A stretch of DNA of 64,000 nucleotides from Acidimicrobiia bacterium (GTDB taxonomy: Bacteria; Acidobacteriota; Vicinamibacteria; Vicinamibacterales; SCN-69-37). A program made the translations under genes and the position numbers. The DNA is taken from NCBI GenBank assembly GCA_016871335.1, contig VFZF01000013.1, positions 21,299 through 85,298 of the forward strand, in the 5' to 3' direction. Within the stretch, counting starts at the first letter, position 1, and each line of letters starts with the position of its first letter. Below, piece after piece: positions 22,417 through 33,636 of the stretch. The notes below the pieces were generated by a model. That model had not been told where the DNA came from. It made no database searches and worked only from the letters and a program-made list of their open reading frames with translations.

Positions 22417-25400
22417 GCCATCCCATGGGCATGGCCGGGCAACTGGCCGCAGCCTTCGTCCGGTCGAAGCTCACGCCGCTGCTGATCATCTCGTCCATTC
22501 TCCTCGGCGCATGGGCCGTGGTGGCCCTGCCGCGCGAAGAGGAGCCGCAGATCATCGTGCCGATGATCGATGTCTTCATCGATCTGCCTGGCGCGTCCCC
22601 CGCCGAAGTCGAGCAGCGCATCACACGCCCGCTGGAACAGCGGCTGTGGGAGGTGCCTGGTCTGGAATACCTGTATTCCACGTCGAGCCCCGGCCGCGCG
22701 ATGTTGATCGCCCGATTCCTTGTTGGTGAGGACGAAGAACGCGCGCTCGTGCGGCTGAACCAGAAGCTCGACGCGTCGGCCGGCGTGCTGCCCGCGGGCG
22801 CATCAACGCCGCTGGTGCAGGCACGCTCGATTGATGACGTGCCTGTGATGGCCTTCACGTTGTGGGGACCCGGATACGACGCCGCGCAGCTGCGGCTCAT
22901 CGGTGCGCAGTTGCGCGACACCTTGAAGGAAGTGCCGGACACATCCGAGATCACCGTGATCGGCGGCCAGCCCCGTCAGGTGACCATCGAGCTCGATCCG
23001 CCGGCGCTCGAAGCCCGTGGGCTTGATCCGTTGCGCGTGCAGGCGGCCCTGGCACGCTCCAACGTCCGCATGTCTGGCGCGTCCGTGGTGGCCGGCAACG
23101 AGACCACGATGGTCGAAGCGGGCAGCTGGCCCGGCACCGTCGAGGCGTTGCGCGCGCTTGTGGTTGGCGACGCGTCAGGTGTGCCCGTCCGGCTGGGCGA
23201 CGTGGCGACGGTCATTGATGGCGGCGCCGAACCCTCGGACTTCGTCGCCTTTCACGCCAGCGCGACCTCGTCCCACCCGGCGGTGACGCTGGCCATCGCC
23301 AAGCGCAAGGGCACCAACGCGATTGATTTGACGACACGTCTTCAGCACAAGGTGGACTCGCTGCGCGGGTACCTCCTGCCGTCGGACCTGAACGTCACGG
23401 TGACGCGCGACTACGGCGAGACCGCGGCGCACAAGTCAAACGAATTGCTGTTTCACATGTTGCTGGCCGTGATCTCGGTCTCGTTGCTGATGTGGTTCGC
23501 ACTGGGCCGCAAGGAGTCACTGGTCGTGCTGACGGCGATTCCGATGACGCTCGCGCTCACACTCTTTGTGTTCTACCTCTACGGCTACACGCTGAATCGC
23601 ATCACGCTCTTCGCGTTGATCTTCTCGATCGGTATCCTGGTCGACGACGCCATTGTGGTGGTGGAGAACATCGTGCGCCACCTGCGACTGGCACGCGTCA
23701 AAGACGCCTTCGATCACGTCGTCATTCGCGCCGTGGATGAGGTTGGGAATCCGACCATTCTCGCCACCTTGACCGTGGTCGGCGCCATTCTGCCGATGGC
23801 GTTTGTCGGAGGGCTGATGGGGCCGTACATGCGGCCCATCCCCATCGGCGCCACCGCGGCGATGATGTTCTCTCTTGTCGTGGCTTTCATCGTCACGCCC
23901 TGGGCCGCCGTGCGCCTCCTTGGCAGCGGTGCCGAACATCACGATGAGCAGGAAGATCGCCTCACGGTGTTGTACCGGAAAGTGATGCGGCGTCTCATTG
24001 AAGACGCGAAGGTCCGGTGGGCGTTTCTCGCGAGCGTCGCCGTGTTGCTGCTGGTGTCGGTGGCCTTCATTCCCCTCGGCTGGGTCAAGGTGAAGATGCT
24101 GCCGTTCGACAACAAGAGCGAACTGCAGGTTGTGATCCGGATGCCCGATGCGACGCCGCTCGAAGCCACCGCGCGCGTCGCGGAATCCCTCGCGGAGGCC
24201 AGTCTTCGGGATTCGGCGGTCATCGGGGCCCAGAGTTATGTCGGCACCGCGTCGCCGTACACGTTCAACGGTCTGGTGCGGCACTACTTCCTGCGTCAGT
24301 CGCCGAACCTGGCTGATGTCCAGCTGCAGCTGATGCCGAAGGAAGACCGATCCGAACAGAGCCATGCGATTGCCACGCGGCTGCGCGAGCAGTTGCTGCC
24401 GGTGGCGCAATCGATGGGCGCCGAGATTCAGGTCGTGGAAGTCCCGCCAGGGCCGCCGGTGCTCCAGACGCTGGTGGCGGAAGTGTACGGGCCAGACGCC
24501 GATCTGCGACAGGCATTGGCGCGGGACGTGCGGACCGTGTTCGAGCAGACACCCGGTGTGGTCGACGTGGATTGGTATGTGGAGTCGGATCGGCCCAAGG
24601 TACAGCTGACCGTGGATGCCGACAAGGCGGCCGCCAGTGGGCTGCCGGCAGCCGAAGTGGCGTCGGTGGTGCGTATGGCAGGGGCTGGCGCTCCCGCCGG
24701 ACTGCTGCACGATCCACGCGCTCGTGAAGCCGTGCCGGTCATGATGCGACTGCCGCAGTCACAACGCGGGTCGCTCGACAACCTGTCGTCCATCCGCCTG
24801 CAGGGGCGGGTGCCGGTGTCGGTTGGTGAACTCACACAGTCCGCGCCGGGTCTCGAAGCGCAGAGCATCTACCACAAGAACCTGCTGCCGGTGACCTACG
24901 TGACCGCGGACGTCGCGGGCGTCGTTGAAAGTCCGGTCTACGCGATTCTGCAGATGAACAAAGCGCTCGCGGGCGTGACGACCCCGTCTGGTGCACCGGT
25001 CGAGGTGTTCAATGCGGTGCAGCCGGAGAACAGCGCGCAGTATGCGATGAAGTGGGATGGCGAGTGGCACATCACGATCGAGGTCTTCCGCGACCTCGGC
25101 ATCGCGTTCGCCGCCGTACTCGTCCTCATCTACATCCTCGTTGTCGGCTGGTTCCAGTCGTTCAAGACGCCGCTGACGATCATGATGGCGATTCCGTTCT
25201 CACTCGTCGGCATTCTGCCTGCGCACGCGCTCGGAGGTGCGTTCTTCACGGCCACGTCGATGATCGGCTTCATCGCGGGCGCGGGCATTGTCGTGCGGAA
25301 CTCGATCATTCTTGTGGACTTCATCGAGTTGCGGCTCAAGGACGGCATGTCGCTCGCGGAGGCCGTGATCGATGCCGGCGCCGTGCGCTTCCGTCCGATG

Positions 25401-25559
25401 GCCCTCACGGCGGCCGCGGTCGTGGTGGGAGCCGCCGTCATCCTGGCCGACCCGATTTTCCAGGGACTCGCCATCTCGCTGATGGCCGGCGAAGTGGCCT
25501 CGCTGTTCCTCTCTCGAATGACTGTGCCGGTTGTCTATTACATGTCGGCGCGTACGTAG
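22413..25559 (+). CDS. RND-family efflux permease
   Basis: 1048 aa with twelve membrane helices in the usual 1+5+1+5 pattern. The first helix is followed by [20 protein letters not shown] and a [13 protein letters not shown] porter domain. Helix 4 contains [14 protein letters not shown] (proton relay Asp pair), and the second half has [19 protein letters not shown]. The sequence is closest to the AcrB/CzcA-like broad group; I cannot tell drug from metal efflux. It is last of the tolC-mfp-rnd operon divergent from the ECF sigma pair. Confidence 0.93.
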   Translation: MSHPMGMAGQLAAAFVRSKLTPLLIISSILLGAWAVVALPREEEPQIIVPMIDVFIDLPGASPAEVEQRITRPLEQRLWEVPGLEYLYSTSSPGRAMLIARFLVGEDEERALVRLNQKLDASAGVLPAGASTPLVQARSIDDVPVMAFTLWGPGYDAAQLRLIGAQLRDTLKEVPDTSEITVIGGQPRQVTIELDPPALEARGLDPLRVQAALARSNVRMSGASVVAGNETTMVEAGSWPGTVEALRALVVGDASGVPVRLGDVATVIDGGAEPSDFVAFHASATSSHPAVTLAIAKRKGTNAIDLTTRLQHKVDSLRGYLLPSDLNVTVTRDYGETAAHKSNELLFHMLLAVISVSLLMWFALGRKESLVVLTAIPMTLALTLFVFYLYGYTLNRITLFALIFSIGILVDDAIVVVENIVRHLRLARVKDAFDHVVIRAVDEVGNPTILATLTVVGAILPMAFVGGLMGPYMRPIPIGATAAMMFSLVVAFIVTPWAAVRLLGSGAEHHDEQEDRLTVLYRKVMRRLIEDAKVRWAFLASVAVLLLVSVAFIPLGWVKVKMLPFDNKSELQVVIRMPDATPLEATARVAESLAEASLRDSAVIGAQSYVGTASPYTFNGLVRHYFLRQSPNLADVQLQLMPKEDRSEQSHAIATRLREQLLPVAQSMGAEIQVVEVPPGPPVLQTLVAEVYGPDADLRQALARDVRTVFEQTPGVVDVDWYVESDRPKVQLTVDADKAAASGLPAAEVASVVRMAGAGAPAGLLHDPRAREAVPVMMRLPQSQRGSLDNLSSIRLQGRVPVSVGELTQSAPGLEAQSIYHKNLLPVTYVTADVAGVVESPVYAILQMNKALAGVTTPSGAPVEVFNAVQPENSAQYAMKWDGEWHITIEVFRDLGIAFAAVLVLIYILVVGWFQSFKTPLTIMMAIPFSLVGILPAHALGGAFFTATSMIGFIAGAGIVVRNSIILVDFIELRLKDGMSLAEAVIDAGAVRFRPMALTAAAVVVGAAVILADPIFQGLAISLMAGEVASLFLSRMTVPVVYYMSART

Positions 25560-25577
25560 GGCCGCCTGGGTACGTAG

Positions 25578-25600
25578 GGCCGCCTGAATTTGAGGCGGCC
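25578..25600. repeat. REP-like hairpin, 8-7-8 family, copy 2
   Basis: GGCCGCCT, 7-base loop, AGGCGGCC, preceded by TACGTAG. A partial unit (GGGCCGCCTGGGTACGTAG) precedes it directly behind the RND pump stop. Confidence 0.85.
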
Positions 25601-25610
25601 AATTCCGGAG

Positions 25611-25632
25611 CACAAGGGCCTTAGCCCTTGTG
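25611..25632. repeat. Hairpin repeat, 9-4-9 family, copy 2
   Basis: CACAAGGGC, loop CTTA, GCCCTTGTG, preceded by GGAG. Its arms are identical to 12328-12349. Confidence 0.85.
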
Positions 25633-25661
25633 AGGTTGGGTAAGGTTGGGTGAGGTTGGGT
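25632..25661. repeat. GAGGTTGGGT tandem repeat (family F)
   Basis: Three 10-bp units (GAGGTTGGGT / AAGGTTGGGT / GAGGTTGGGT) just before the universal stress gene. The complement recurs at 44571-44616. Confidence 0.85.
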
Positions 25662-25667
25662 GATGTC

Positions 25668-26375
25668 ATGACGATTCAACGAATTCTGGTTCCCGTGGAT
25701 TTTGGCGACGCCTCGGTGGCAGCCATCGCGTTGGCCGGCCGGCTCGCCGATGGCTGCGGTGCGTCGCTGACGTTGCTGCATGCGGAAGCGGTGGAGGCGC
25801 CGGCGTACTTCACGCGCGATCAGGTGGACGCGCTGGCGGCTGAACGGCGCCAGCGTCAGGAGCAGGCGCGGAAGTATCTGGCGGCGTTTGGCCACAAACA
25901 CACCGAGGCGCGCTTCCTCGCAGAGATCGCGATGCGATCGCCGATTGACGCCATCACCGAGGCAGCGTTCGATGCGGATCTTGTCGTCATGGGCACCCAC
26001 GGCCGGTCCGGTCCGAGATTGTGGTGGCTGGGTTCGGTGGCCGAGCGCATTCTGCGGGATCTGACGACGCCGGTGCTGATTGCGCATGCGCGCGATGACG
26101 CGCGGCGTCCGCTGACGAGTCTGGCGGTGTTTGCGGCGCCCGGTCTGACCGGGCAGAACGCGCTCGCACTGGCGATGCGGATTGGCGAGGCCGTTAATGC
26201 CGAAGTCCACGATCGCCGCGGGGACGCCGCGGACCCGGAGGCCATGTTCAACGACGCCTCGATGGTCGTCGTCGCCGAGCCGTGGGTACACGACCGGGCC
26301 TGGCGCACGAAGGTGGGTGAGCCGTTGATTCGTTCTGGCCGCGGCCCTGTGTTGTTTGTGCCCGAACGTACGTAG
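25668..26375 (+). CDS. Universal stress protein (UspA family)
   Basis: 235 aa from ATG 25668 (MTIQRILVPVDFGDASVAAI). The first half is a full Usp domain with the ATP-binding signature G-x2-G-x9-G-S (GTHGRSGPRLWWLGS). The second half (about residues 150-235) looks like a shrunken second Usp domain without the ATP motif. The role is general stress or energy-limitation response. The start lies behind a tandem repeat, with no clear Shine-Dalgarno. Confidence 0.85.
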   Translation: MTIQRILVPVDFGDASVAAIALAGRLADGCGASLTLLHAEAVEAPAYFTRDQVDALAAERRQRQEQARKYLAAFGHKHTEARFLAEIAMRSPIDAITEAAFDADLVVMGTHGRSGPRLWWLGSVAERILRDLTTPVLIAHARDDARRPLTSLAVFAAPGLTGQNALALAMRIGEAVNAEVHDRRGDAADPEAMFNDASMVVVAEPWVHDRAWRTKVGEPLIRSGRGPVLFVPERT

Positions 26376-26385
26376 GAGGTGCCTG

Positions 26386-26574
26386 ATGAAACTTGAAGCG
26401 ATGTTGCGAATGATTGCCGGTGTGGTAGTGATGGCCAGCGTGCTGGCCGGGATGTACGTGGACAGCCGGTTCTATTGGCTCACGTTGTTTGTGGGTGCGA
26501 ACCTGTTCCAGTCCGCGTTCACGAACTGGTGCCCGATGATGACGTTCCTGCGCAAAGCAGGTGTTCGCAGCTGA
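26386..26574 (+). CDS. DUF2892 (YgaP-like) small membrane protein
   Basis: 62 aa from ATG 26386, preceded by a strong AGGAGGT. It starts MKLEAMLRMIAGVVVMASVL and ends in ANLFQSAFTNWCPMMTFLRK, the two-helix DUF2892 pattern with the conserved Cys-Pro. In other bacteria this domain is fused to a rhodanese. Here a rhodanese occurs in the neighbouring MoeB protein, a possible functional link. The TGA stop is the first base of a family B repeat. Confidence 0.85.
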   Translation: MKLEAMLRMIAGVVVMASVLAGMYVDSRFYWLTLFVGANLFQSAFTNWCPMMTFLRKAGVRS

Positions 26575-26607
26575 CCAGCGGACTGCGGACCAGCGGACCA
26601 CGGACGG
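26572..26607. repeat. GCGGAC-type tandem repeat (family B)
   Basis: GACCAGCGGACTGCGGACCA and similar units, starting in the stop codon of the DUF2892 gene and ending before the -10 box of the next gene. Confidence 0.8.
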
Positions 26608-26609
26608 GG

Positions 26610-26615
26610 TAACAT
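26610..26615 (+). promoter_or_regulatory. Candidate -10 box of moeB (leaderless)
   Basis: TAACAT ends 6 bases before ATG 26622 and no ribosome-binding site is present. Confidence 0.45.
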
Positions 26616-26621
26616 CGCTGC

Positions 26622-27761
26622 ATGTCCCCGCCGCTCCGCTACGCCCGGCAAGTGCTGCTCCCTGAATTCGGAGCCGACGGGCAGCGCAAGCTGGCGGAGG
26701 CGCGGGTCCTGCTGGTCGGTGTGGGCGGCCTTGGCTCACCGGCCGCGCTGTACCTCGCGGCCGCCGGTATCGGCACATTGGGACTCGTTGATTACGACGA
26801 GGTGGACGAGACCAATCTGCACCGACAGATCATCCACGGCACGCCGGATGTCGGCCGGCCAAAGCTGCAGTCAGCCGCCGATCGCATCGCGGCGATCAAT
26901 CCGCTGGTACGCCTCGAGCTGCACAATGCGGCCTTTGACGCGGCGAACGCGCGCCGCCTGGTGGACGCCTACGACGTCGTCATTGACGGCACCGACAATT
27001 TTCCGACGCGGTATCTGGTGAACGACGCGTGTGTGATGACCGGCACGCCGAACGTGTACGGCAGCATCTTCAGATTTGAAGGGCAGGCGTCGGTGTTTGC
27101 CACCGCCGCCGGGCCCTGCTACCGCTGCCTGCATGCGGAGCCGCCGCCCGCGGGATTGATCCCGAGCTGCGCCGAAGCCGGCGTGCTCGGCGTATTGCCG
27201 GGAATTATCGGCACGATTCAGGCCACCGAAGCCATCAAGGTGATCACGGGCATCGGTGAACCCCTGGTCGGCCGTTTGTTGCTGTACGACGCGTTGCGGA
27301 TGAAATTCCGCGACATCACGCTGGCGCGGGATCCGGATTGCCCGGTGTGCGGCGACGCGCCAACGATTACCGCGCTGGTCGCCTACGATCAGGTCTGCCA
27401 GACGGATGATCCGATGAAAGATGATCCGACGAAAGATGTCCCGACGAAAGATGCCCCGATGAAAGATGAAATGACTGTTGACGAGTTGCACCAGTGGCGC
27501 GAGAGCGGCCATCCCCACATGCTGATCGACGTGCGCGAGCCGTTTGAGCACGCGTCGGCGAATATCCCCGGCGCGACGTTGATCCCGATGGGTGAGGTGA
27601 TGTCGCAGCTCGCCGCATTGCCGACGGACCGTACGGTGGTCGTGCAGTGTCAGTCCGGGGGGCGCAGTGCCCGCGTGACGGCCGCGCTCCGCGCCAAAGG
27701 CTACGACGCGGTGAATCTCGTCGGCGGCATCCAGGCCTGGAAGCGCGCGGGGTATCCTTAG
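26622..27761 (+). CDS. moeB: MoeB/ThiF-type adenylyltransferase with rhodanese domain
   Basis: 379 aa. The N-terminal E1-like domain (about 1-245) has RQVLLPEFGADGQ, VGVGGLGSPAALYLAAAGIG (ATP loop), DNFPTRYLVND and a zinc site made of CYRC plus CPVC. A linker with four copies of a D-P-x-K-D unit (DDPMKDDPTKDVPTKDAPMK) precedes the rhodanese domain with the active loop CQSGGRS. It activates the C-terminal Gly of MoaD- or ThiS-type carriers and passes sulfur. Moco genes moeA and moaB lie about 27 kb away. Confidence 0.9.
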   Translation: MSPPLRYARQVLLPEFGADGQRKLAEARVLLVGVGGLGSPAALYLAAAGIGTLGLVDYDEVDETNLHRQIIHGTPDVGRPKLQSAADRIAAINPLVRLELHNAAFDAANARRLVDAYDVVIDGTDNFPTRYLVNDACVMTGTPNVYGSIFRFEGQASVFATAAGPCYRCLHAEPPPAGLIPSCAEAGVLGVLPGIIGTIQATEAIKVITGIGEPLVGRLLLYDALRMKFRDITLARDPDCPVCGDAPTITALVAYDQVCQTDDPMKDDPTKDVPTKDAPMKDEMTVDELHQWRESGHPHMLIDVREPFEHASANIPGATLIPMGEVMSQLAALPTDRTVVVQCQSGGRSARVTAALRAKGYDAVNLVGGIQAWKRAGYP

Positions 27762-27764
27762 GGT

Positions 27765-29189
27765 GTGACTTCCAACGACGACGATTTCGCGGCACTCTTC
27801 GAAGCTTCCATCCAGACCAAGCGGTTTGAACGTGGCCAGACCATTGAAGGCACCATCGTGGCCATCGGGCCCGAGGTGGCCTTCGTGAACGTGGGTGGCA
27901 AGGGCGAAGCCACCATCGACCTTGTCGAACTCCAGGACGAAGACGGCGACGTTGAGGTGAACGTCGGCGACCGCATTCAGGCCGTGGTCGTGTCCACCGG
28001 GGGCGGACTCGTGCTCTCGCGGCGGCTTGCGCTGGGGGCGGCCAACGCCGGCCAGCTTGAGGACGCCTTCCGGGCCGGGTTGCCTGTCGAAGGCAAGGTC
28101 GAGAAGGCGACCAAGGGTGGCCTGGAGGTGCGCATCGCCCGACAGCGCGCTTTCTGTCCGATGTCACAGATCGATACCGTTCGCACCGAAGACGCATCGG
28201 TGCACGAAGGTCGCGTCTACTCCTTCCGCATCATCGAATATCGCGACGGTGGCGAGAAGTTCGTCGTCTCCCGGCGCGCATTGCTCGAAGAAGAACAGAA
28301 GACGAAGTCCGTCGAAGTGCGCAAGTCCATCGTTGTCGGCTCCGTGATCACTGGTCGCGTGGTGTCGGTGCGCGACTTCGGCGCGTTTGTGGATCTGGGC
28401 GCCGGCGTCCAGGGCCTCCTGCATGTTTCCGAGATGGCGTGGGCACGGGTGTCCAAGGCCGAAGATGTCGTGAAGCCCGGCGACGAAGTCACCGTCAAGG
28501 TGCTGCGGGTCGACGATGTGACGCGGCAGATTGCGCTGGGGCTGAAGCAGCTGAGCGCGGATCCGTGGGCGGCGATTGCGGAGAGTTATGCGATCGGGCA
28601 GGTATGCCAGGGGAGGGTGACACGCATTGCCGATTTCGGAGCGTTTGTCGAGCTGGAGGCGGGTGTGGAAGCTCTGGCGCATATGTCCACGTTTGCGCCG
28701 ACAGGCCGCGCCGGTGGGTGGTCGAAGTCGATCTCGGTCGGCATGGCCGGGGCCTTTGAAGTGCTCAGCATCGATCCCGACAAGAAGCGTATTGGCGTCG
28801 CGTTGGTCGAGGCCGGGTCAGCCAAGGGCAGCGAGGTGCGGACGGGGATCGCGCCCGGCGCGCGAGTCACCGGCAAAGTTGAACGACACGAGACCTTCGG
28901 CGTGTTTGTGTACCTTGCGCCAGGCCGCACGGGCCTGATGCCGCTGAGCGAGACGGGCGTTGAGAAGGGAGCTGACATCAAGAAGGCGTTCCCTGCCGGC
29001 AGCGACGTCGACGTCATCGTGCTTGAGGCGGATCCGCAGGGTCGCCGCATTCGGGTGAGCCACAAGGCGATCGACGCTGCCGCCGAGGCTGCGGTCGTGC
29101 GGGAGTACACCGAGCGCGCGACTGAGGCGCAGTCCGGGTCCTTTAGTGGATCGTTGGCCGACAAGCTCCGCGGCGCACTAAAGCGGTAG
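27765..29189 (+). CDS. S1-domain RNA-binding protein (RpsA-like)
   Basis: 474 aa from GTG 27765, only 3 bases after the moeB stop. It has five S1-like repeats, starting at about residues 20 (GTIVAIGPEVAFVNVGG), 110 (VEGKVEKATKGGLEV), 190 (GRVVSVRDFGAFVDLGAGVQ), 280 (GRVTRIADFGAFVELEAGVE) and 365 (GKVERHETFGVFVYLAPG). It resembles ribosomal protein S1 but is shorter, and it is more likely an S1-like translation or RNA-decay factor. Repeats 3 and 4 are the best conserved. A GCACCCA repeat begins at its stop. Confidence 0.85.
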   Translation: MTSNDDDFAALFEASIQTKRFERGQTIEGTIVAIGPEVAFVNVGGKGEATIDLVELQDEDGDVEVNVGDRIQAVVVSTGGGLVLSRRLALGAANAGQLEDAFRAGLPVEGKVEKATKGGLEVRIARQRAFCPMSQIDTVRTEDASVHEGRVYSFRIIEYRDGGEKFVVSRRALLEEEQKTKSVEVRKSIVVGSVITGRVVSVRDFGAFVDLGAGVQGLLHVSEMAWARVSKAEDVVKPGDEVTVKVLRVDDVTRQIALGLKQLSADPWAAIAESYAIGQVCQGRVTRIADFGAFVELEAGVEALAHMSTFAPTGRAGGWSKSISVGMAGAFEVLSIDPDKKRIGVALVEAGSAKGSEVRTGIAPGARVTGKVERHETFGVFVYLAPGRTGLMPLSETGVEKGADIKKAFPAGSDVDVIVLEADPQGRRIRVSHKAIDAAAEAAVVREYTERATEAQSGSFSGSLADKLRGALKR

Positions 29190-29263
29190 CACCGAGCACC
29201 CAGCACCCAGCACCAGGCACCAGGGCACAGCACTGAGCACCCGAGCACCCAGCACTCAGCACC
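29190..29263. repeat. GCACCCA repeat (family D), copy 1
   Basis: Iterated GAGCACCCAGCACCCAGCAC units starting directly behind the TAG of the S1 gene. Related copies are 45421-45488 (inside btuF) and 52277-52438. Confidence 0.85.
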
Positions 29264-29309
29264 GATTAATAAGACACGTCTCATCAACCACTTAGCACTG
29301 GTCACCCGG

Positions 29310-29338
29310 TTGCCACTTCAGCGCTGTACCGGTAAGAT
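29310..29338 (+). promoter_or_regulatory. Promoter of the suf operon
   Basis: TTGCCA (29310-29315), 17-base spacer, TAAGAT (29333-29338). This is the best sigma-70-type promoter seen in the window. It lies about 80 bases before the Rrf2 regulator, leaving room for an operator in the leader. Confidence 0.6.
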
Positions 29339-29418
29339 GGACTCGTTCGGTCGGATATCGTTTGTCCCGTCCTGGGCAGCCCGCTCAGCCCGTCCCACCG
29401 ACAACCGCGAGGCTTGTG

Positions 29419-29886
29419 ATGTTGCGCCTTTCCAAAAAGACCGACTACGCCCTGTTGGCCATGCGCCACCTGGCCGCGAACGCTGATCGCGGTGCCGTGT
29501 CTGCGCGTGAACTGGCCGAAACCTACGACATTCCCGCTGAACTGCTCGCGAAGGTGCTGCAGAAGCTGGTGCGCGGCAAACTCCTGGAGTCGCAGCAGGG
29601 CATTCGCGGCGGCTATGCGCTCGCCAAGCCCGCGACGGCCATGTCGGTGGCCGACGTGATTCAGGCGGTGGATGGCCCACTGATGGTCACCGCGTGTTCG
29701 GACACGGACCACAGCTGCGACCAGTACGCCAAGTGCAACATCCGTGATCCCCTCTGGCGCATCAAGGACCGGATCGTCGCCACGCTGGCTGCCACGTCTG
29801 TCGCCGAGATGGCGATGGAGATGCCGGTGGCGCCCGCGCCCCACCCAGCCGGTGTCATTCCGATGCAGATGGTGAAGGGATCATGA
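29419..29886 (+). CDS. Rrf2-family [Fe-S] regulator of the suf operon
   Basis: 155 aa from ATG 29419 (MLRLSKKTDYALLAMRHLA, the classical Rrf2 start). Winged helix with ELAETYDIPAELLAKVLQKL, then GIRGGYALAK. Three cysteines (93, 100, 106) are spaced as in IscR/SufR and should hold a [2Fe-2S] cluster. It is first gene of the operon and overlaps sufA by 4 bp, so it probably represses suf when clusters are sufficient. Confidence 0.9.
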   Translation: MLRLSKKTDYALLAMRHLAANADRGAVSARELAETYDIPAELLAKVLQKLVRGKLLESQQGIRGGYALAKPATAMSVADVIQAVDGPLMVTACSDTDHSCDQYAKCNIRDPLWRIKDRIVATLAATSVAEMAMEMPVAPAPHPAGVIPMQMVKGS

Positions 29887-30206
29887 TCGCGGTCACCACC
29901 ACTGCCGCCAGCCAGATCCAGAAGCTGCTTGCGAAGCGCGAAGACGCGAGCGGCCTGCGCGTCGGCATCAAAGCCGGCGGTTGCTCCGGATTTGAGTATG
30001 TATTCGAGTGGGAAGCCGCCCCGAAGGAGCAGGACCTCGTGTTTGAAGGCCCGGATGGCGTGAAGGTGTGGGTGGATCCGCGCAGCCATCGCCTGCTCGA
30101 CGGCACGACGCTCGACTACGACACCAGCCTCGTCAGCCGAGGCTTCATCTTCCAGAATCCGCACGCCAAGCAGACGTGTGGGTGCGGGACAAGTTTTTCG
30201 GTGTAG
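29883..30206 (+). CDS. sufA: HesB/IscA-type iron-sulfur carrier
   Basis: 107 aa. The three cluster ligands are present: Cys34 in GGCSGFEY and Cys99/Cys101 in CGCGTSF. It is an A-type carrier that delivers clusters to apoproteins. It starts inside the stop of the regulator gene, and sufB follows after 6 bases. Confidence 0.93.
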   Translation: MIAVTTTAASQIQKLLAKREDASGLRVGIKAGGCSGFEYVFEWEAAPKEQDLVFEGPDGVKVWVDPRSHRLLDGTTLDYDTSLVSRGFIFQNPHAKQTCGCGTSFSV

Positions 30207-30212
30207 AGATTT

Positions 30213-31655
<1,443 letters not shown>

Positions 31656-31657
31656 GT

Positions 31658-32419
31658 ATGTTGCTGGAAATCACGGATCTGCGCGTCAAGGCCGAGGACA
31701 AGGACATCCTCAAAGGGCTCACTCTCTCGGTCAACCCCGGCGAAGTCCACGCCATCATGGGCCCCAATGGGTCGGGCAAGAGCACGCTCGCCCGCATCCT
31801 GTCGGGGCACCCAGGCTACGAGGCCACCGGTGGGTCGGTGACCTATGACGGCAAGGACCTGCTCGACATGGATCCTGAGGAACGCGCGTGTGAAGGCGTG
31901 TTCATGGCGTTCCAGTACCCGGTGGAGATCCCCGGCGTGAACAACCAGTACTTCCTGAAGGCGGCCGTCAACGCCGTGCGGAAGTACAAGGGGCAGGAGG
32001 AGCTCGACGCGATCGAGTTCATCCAGCTGATCAAGGAGAAGGCCCGGCTTCTCGAAATGGATCAGTCGATGCTCAACCGCGCCGTGAACGAAGGCTTCTC
32101 GGGCGGCGAAAAGAAGCGCAACGAAATCTTCCAGATGGCGGTGCTCGAACCAAAACTGGCGATTCTCGACGAAACGGACTCCGGTCTCGACATCGATGCT
32201 CTTCGCATCGTGGCGAATGGCGTCAATGCCCTGCGAAGCCCCGATCGCGCCATCATCGTCGTGACGCACTACCAGCGGCTGCTCGACTACATCGTGCCGG
32301 ACTTCGTGCATGTGTTGAGCGGCGGGAAGATCGTGCGCTCTGGCGGCAAGGACCTCGCGCTCGAGCTTGAGGCCAGGGGCTACGGCTGGATCGACGATGC
32401 TGTGGGGGCGCAGGCGTAA
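31658..32419 (+). CDS. sufC: Fe-S cluster assembly ATPase SufC
   Basis: 253 aa ABC-type ATPase. Walker A is GPNGSGKST (about residues 33-41), the signature is FSGGEKKRNE and Walker B is LAILDETDSGLDIDAL. The Asp/Glu after Walker B and the late His (VVTHYQRLLDYI) are SufC-specific. It energises SufB-SufD rearrangement. Confidence 0.97.
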   Translation: MLLEITDLRVKAEDKDILKGLTLSVNPGEVHAIMGPNGSGKSTLARILSGHPGYEATGGSVTYDGKDLLDMDPEERACEGVFMAFQYPVEIPGVNNQYFLKAAVNAVRKYKGQEELDAIEFIQLIKEKARLLEMDQSMLNRAVNEGFSGGEKKRNEIFQMAVLEPKLAILDETDSGLDIDALRIVANGVNALRSPDRAIIVVTHYQRLLDYIVPDFVHVLSGGKIVRSGGKDLALELEARGYGWIDDAVGAQA

Positions 32420-32421
32420 CC

Positions 32422-33636
32422 ATGTCCCAGGTGGCAGAACGGCACGGCACGTTTGTCGACGCCTTCGAGGCATTCCGCACCTCGTCGGGGTTCGGACCTG
32501 AATGGCTGCGCACAGCCCGCGCGGCGGCGTTCGGCCGGTTCCTCGAACAGGGCTTCCCGACCACCCGCGACGAGGAGTGGAAGTTCACCAATGTCGCTCC
32601 GATCGCCCAGATCGAGTGGCAGGGGGCCGCGGCACAGATCTCGGTCATCAACAGGGACCTGCCGGATGGCGTCACGATCTCGACGCTGCGGGAGGCGTGG
32701 GCCACGCAGCCCGCGCTCGAAGGGCCGAGTCTCAAGAGTGACCATCCCTTCGTCCTGCTGAACACCGCATTCTTCGAAGACGGCTTCTTCATCCACATTG
32801 CACCGAAGACGGTTGTCACCGACCCCATCCACCTGGTGTGCGTGGCGGAACCCGGCGACGCCCCGGTCATGATCGCGCCCCGGATCTTTGTGGTGGTGGG
32901 TGAACAGGCGCAGGTGTCGATTGTCGAGCGCTACCAGGGGCGCGACGGCCAGCCGGTCCTGACGACCGCGGTGACCGAGTTCCTGGTGGGCCCGGGCGCC
33001 GTGGTGGACCACGTCAAGGTGCAGCAGGAGGCGTCCTCGACGTTCCACATGGCCAGCATGTTCGTGCATCAGCACCGTGCGAGCACGTTTGCGTCGCGGG
33101 CGGTCACGTTCGGCGGCCGGGTTGCCAGAAACGACATCACCGCCACCCTCGCCGGCGAAGGCGCGGAGTGCACGCTGAACGGGCTGTATGTCGCCGACGG
33201 CGACACGCTGGTCGACACCCACACGACCATCGACCACGCACAGCCGCATTGTCCGAGCCACGAAGTGTACAAAGGCATCCTGACGGGCAAGGCGAAGGGC
33301 GTCTTCAACGGCAAGATCATCGTGCGGCCCGACGCCCAGAAGACCGATGCCAAGCAGACCAACAAGGCGCTGCTGCTGTCGGGCGATGCGACGATCAACA
33401 CCAAGCCGCAGCTCGAGATTTTTGCCGACGACGTGAAGTGTACGCATGGCGCAACGGTGGGACAGTTGGATGATACCCAGTTGTTTTACCTGCGAGCCCG
33501 CGGTATCGCGCTTGCCGATGCGCGCAACATCCTGATTCACGCGTTTGCCAGCGACGTGCTCAACGGCATCCGACACGACGCCATTCGTGAAGAGCTCGAA
33601 GTGGCGCTGGTGCAGAAACTCCACTTGCCCGAATGA
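32422..33636 (+). CDS. sufD: Fe-S cluster assembly protein SufD
   Basis: 404 aa. The N-terminal helical part carries the DEEWKFTNV signature. The SufBD beta-helix follows, ending with DDVKCTHGATVGQLDDTQLF and YLRARGIALADARNILIHAF, including the conserved Cys and His. It forms the heterodimer with SufB. The next gene overlaps by 4 bp. Confidence 0.95.
   Translation: MSQVAERHGTFVDAFEAFRTSSGFGPEWLRTARAAAFGRFLEQGFPTTRDEEWKFTNVAPIAQIEWQGAAAQISVINRDLPDGVTISTLREAWATQPALEGPSLKSDHPFVLLNTAFFEDGFFIHIAPKTVVTDPIHLVCVAEPGDAPVMIAPRIFVVVGEQAQVSIVERYQGRDGQPVLTTAVTEFLVGPGAVVDHVKVQQEASSTFHMASMFVHQHRASTFASRAVTFGGRVARNDITATLAGEGAECTLNGLYVADGDTLVDTHTTIDHAQPHCPSHEVYKGILTGKAKGVFNGKIIVRPDAQKTDAKQTNKALLLSGDATINTKPQLEIFADDVKCTHGATVGQLDDTQLFYLRARGIALADARNILIHAFASDVLNGIRHDAIREELEVALVQKLHLPE

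Noticed and set aside
27405..27470. Repeat in the moeB linker as an insertion element
   Set aside because: The ATGATCCGACGAAAGATG units are degenerate and occur nowhere else in the window. It looks like an ordinary variable linker.
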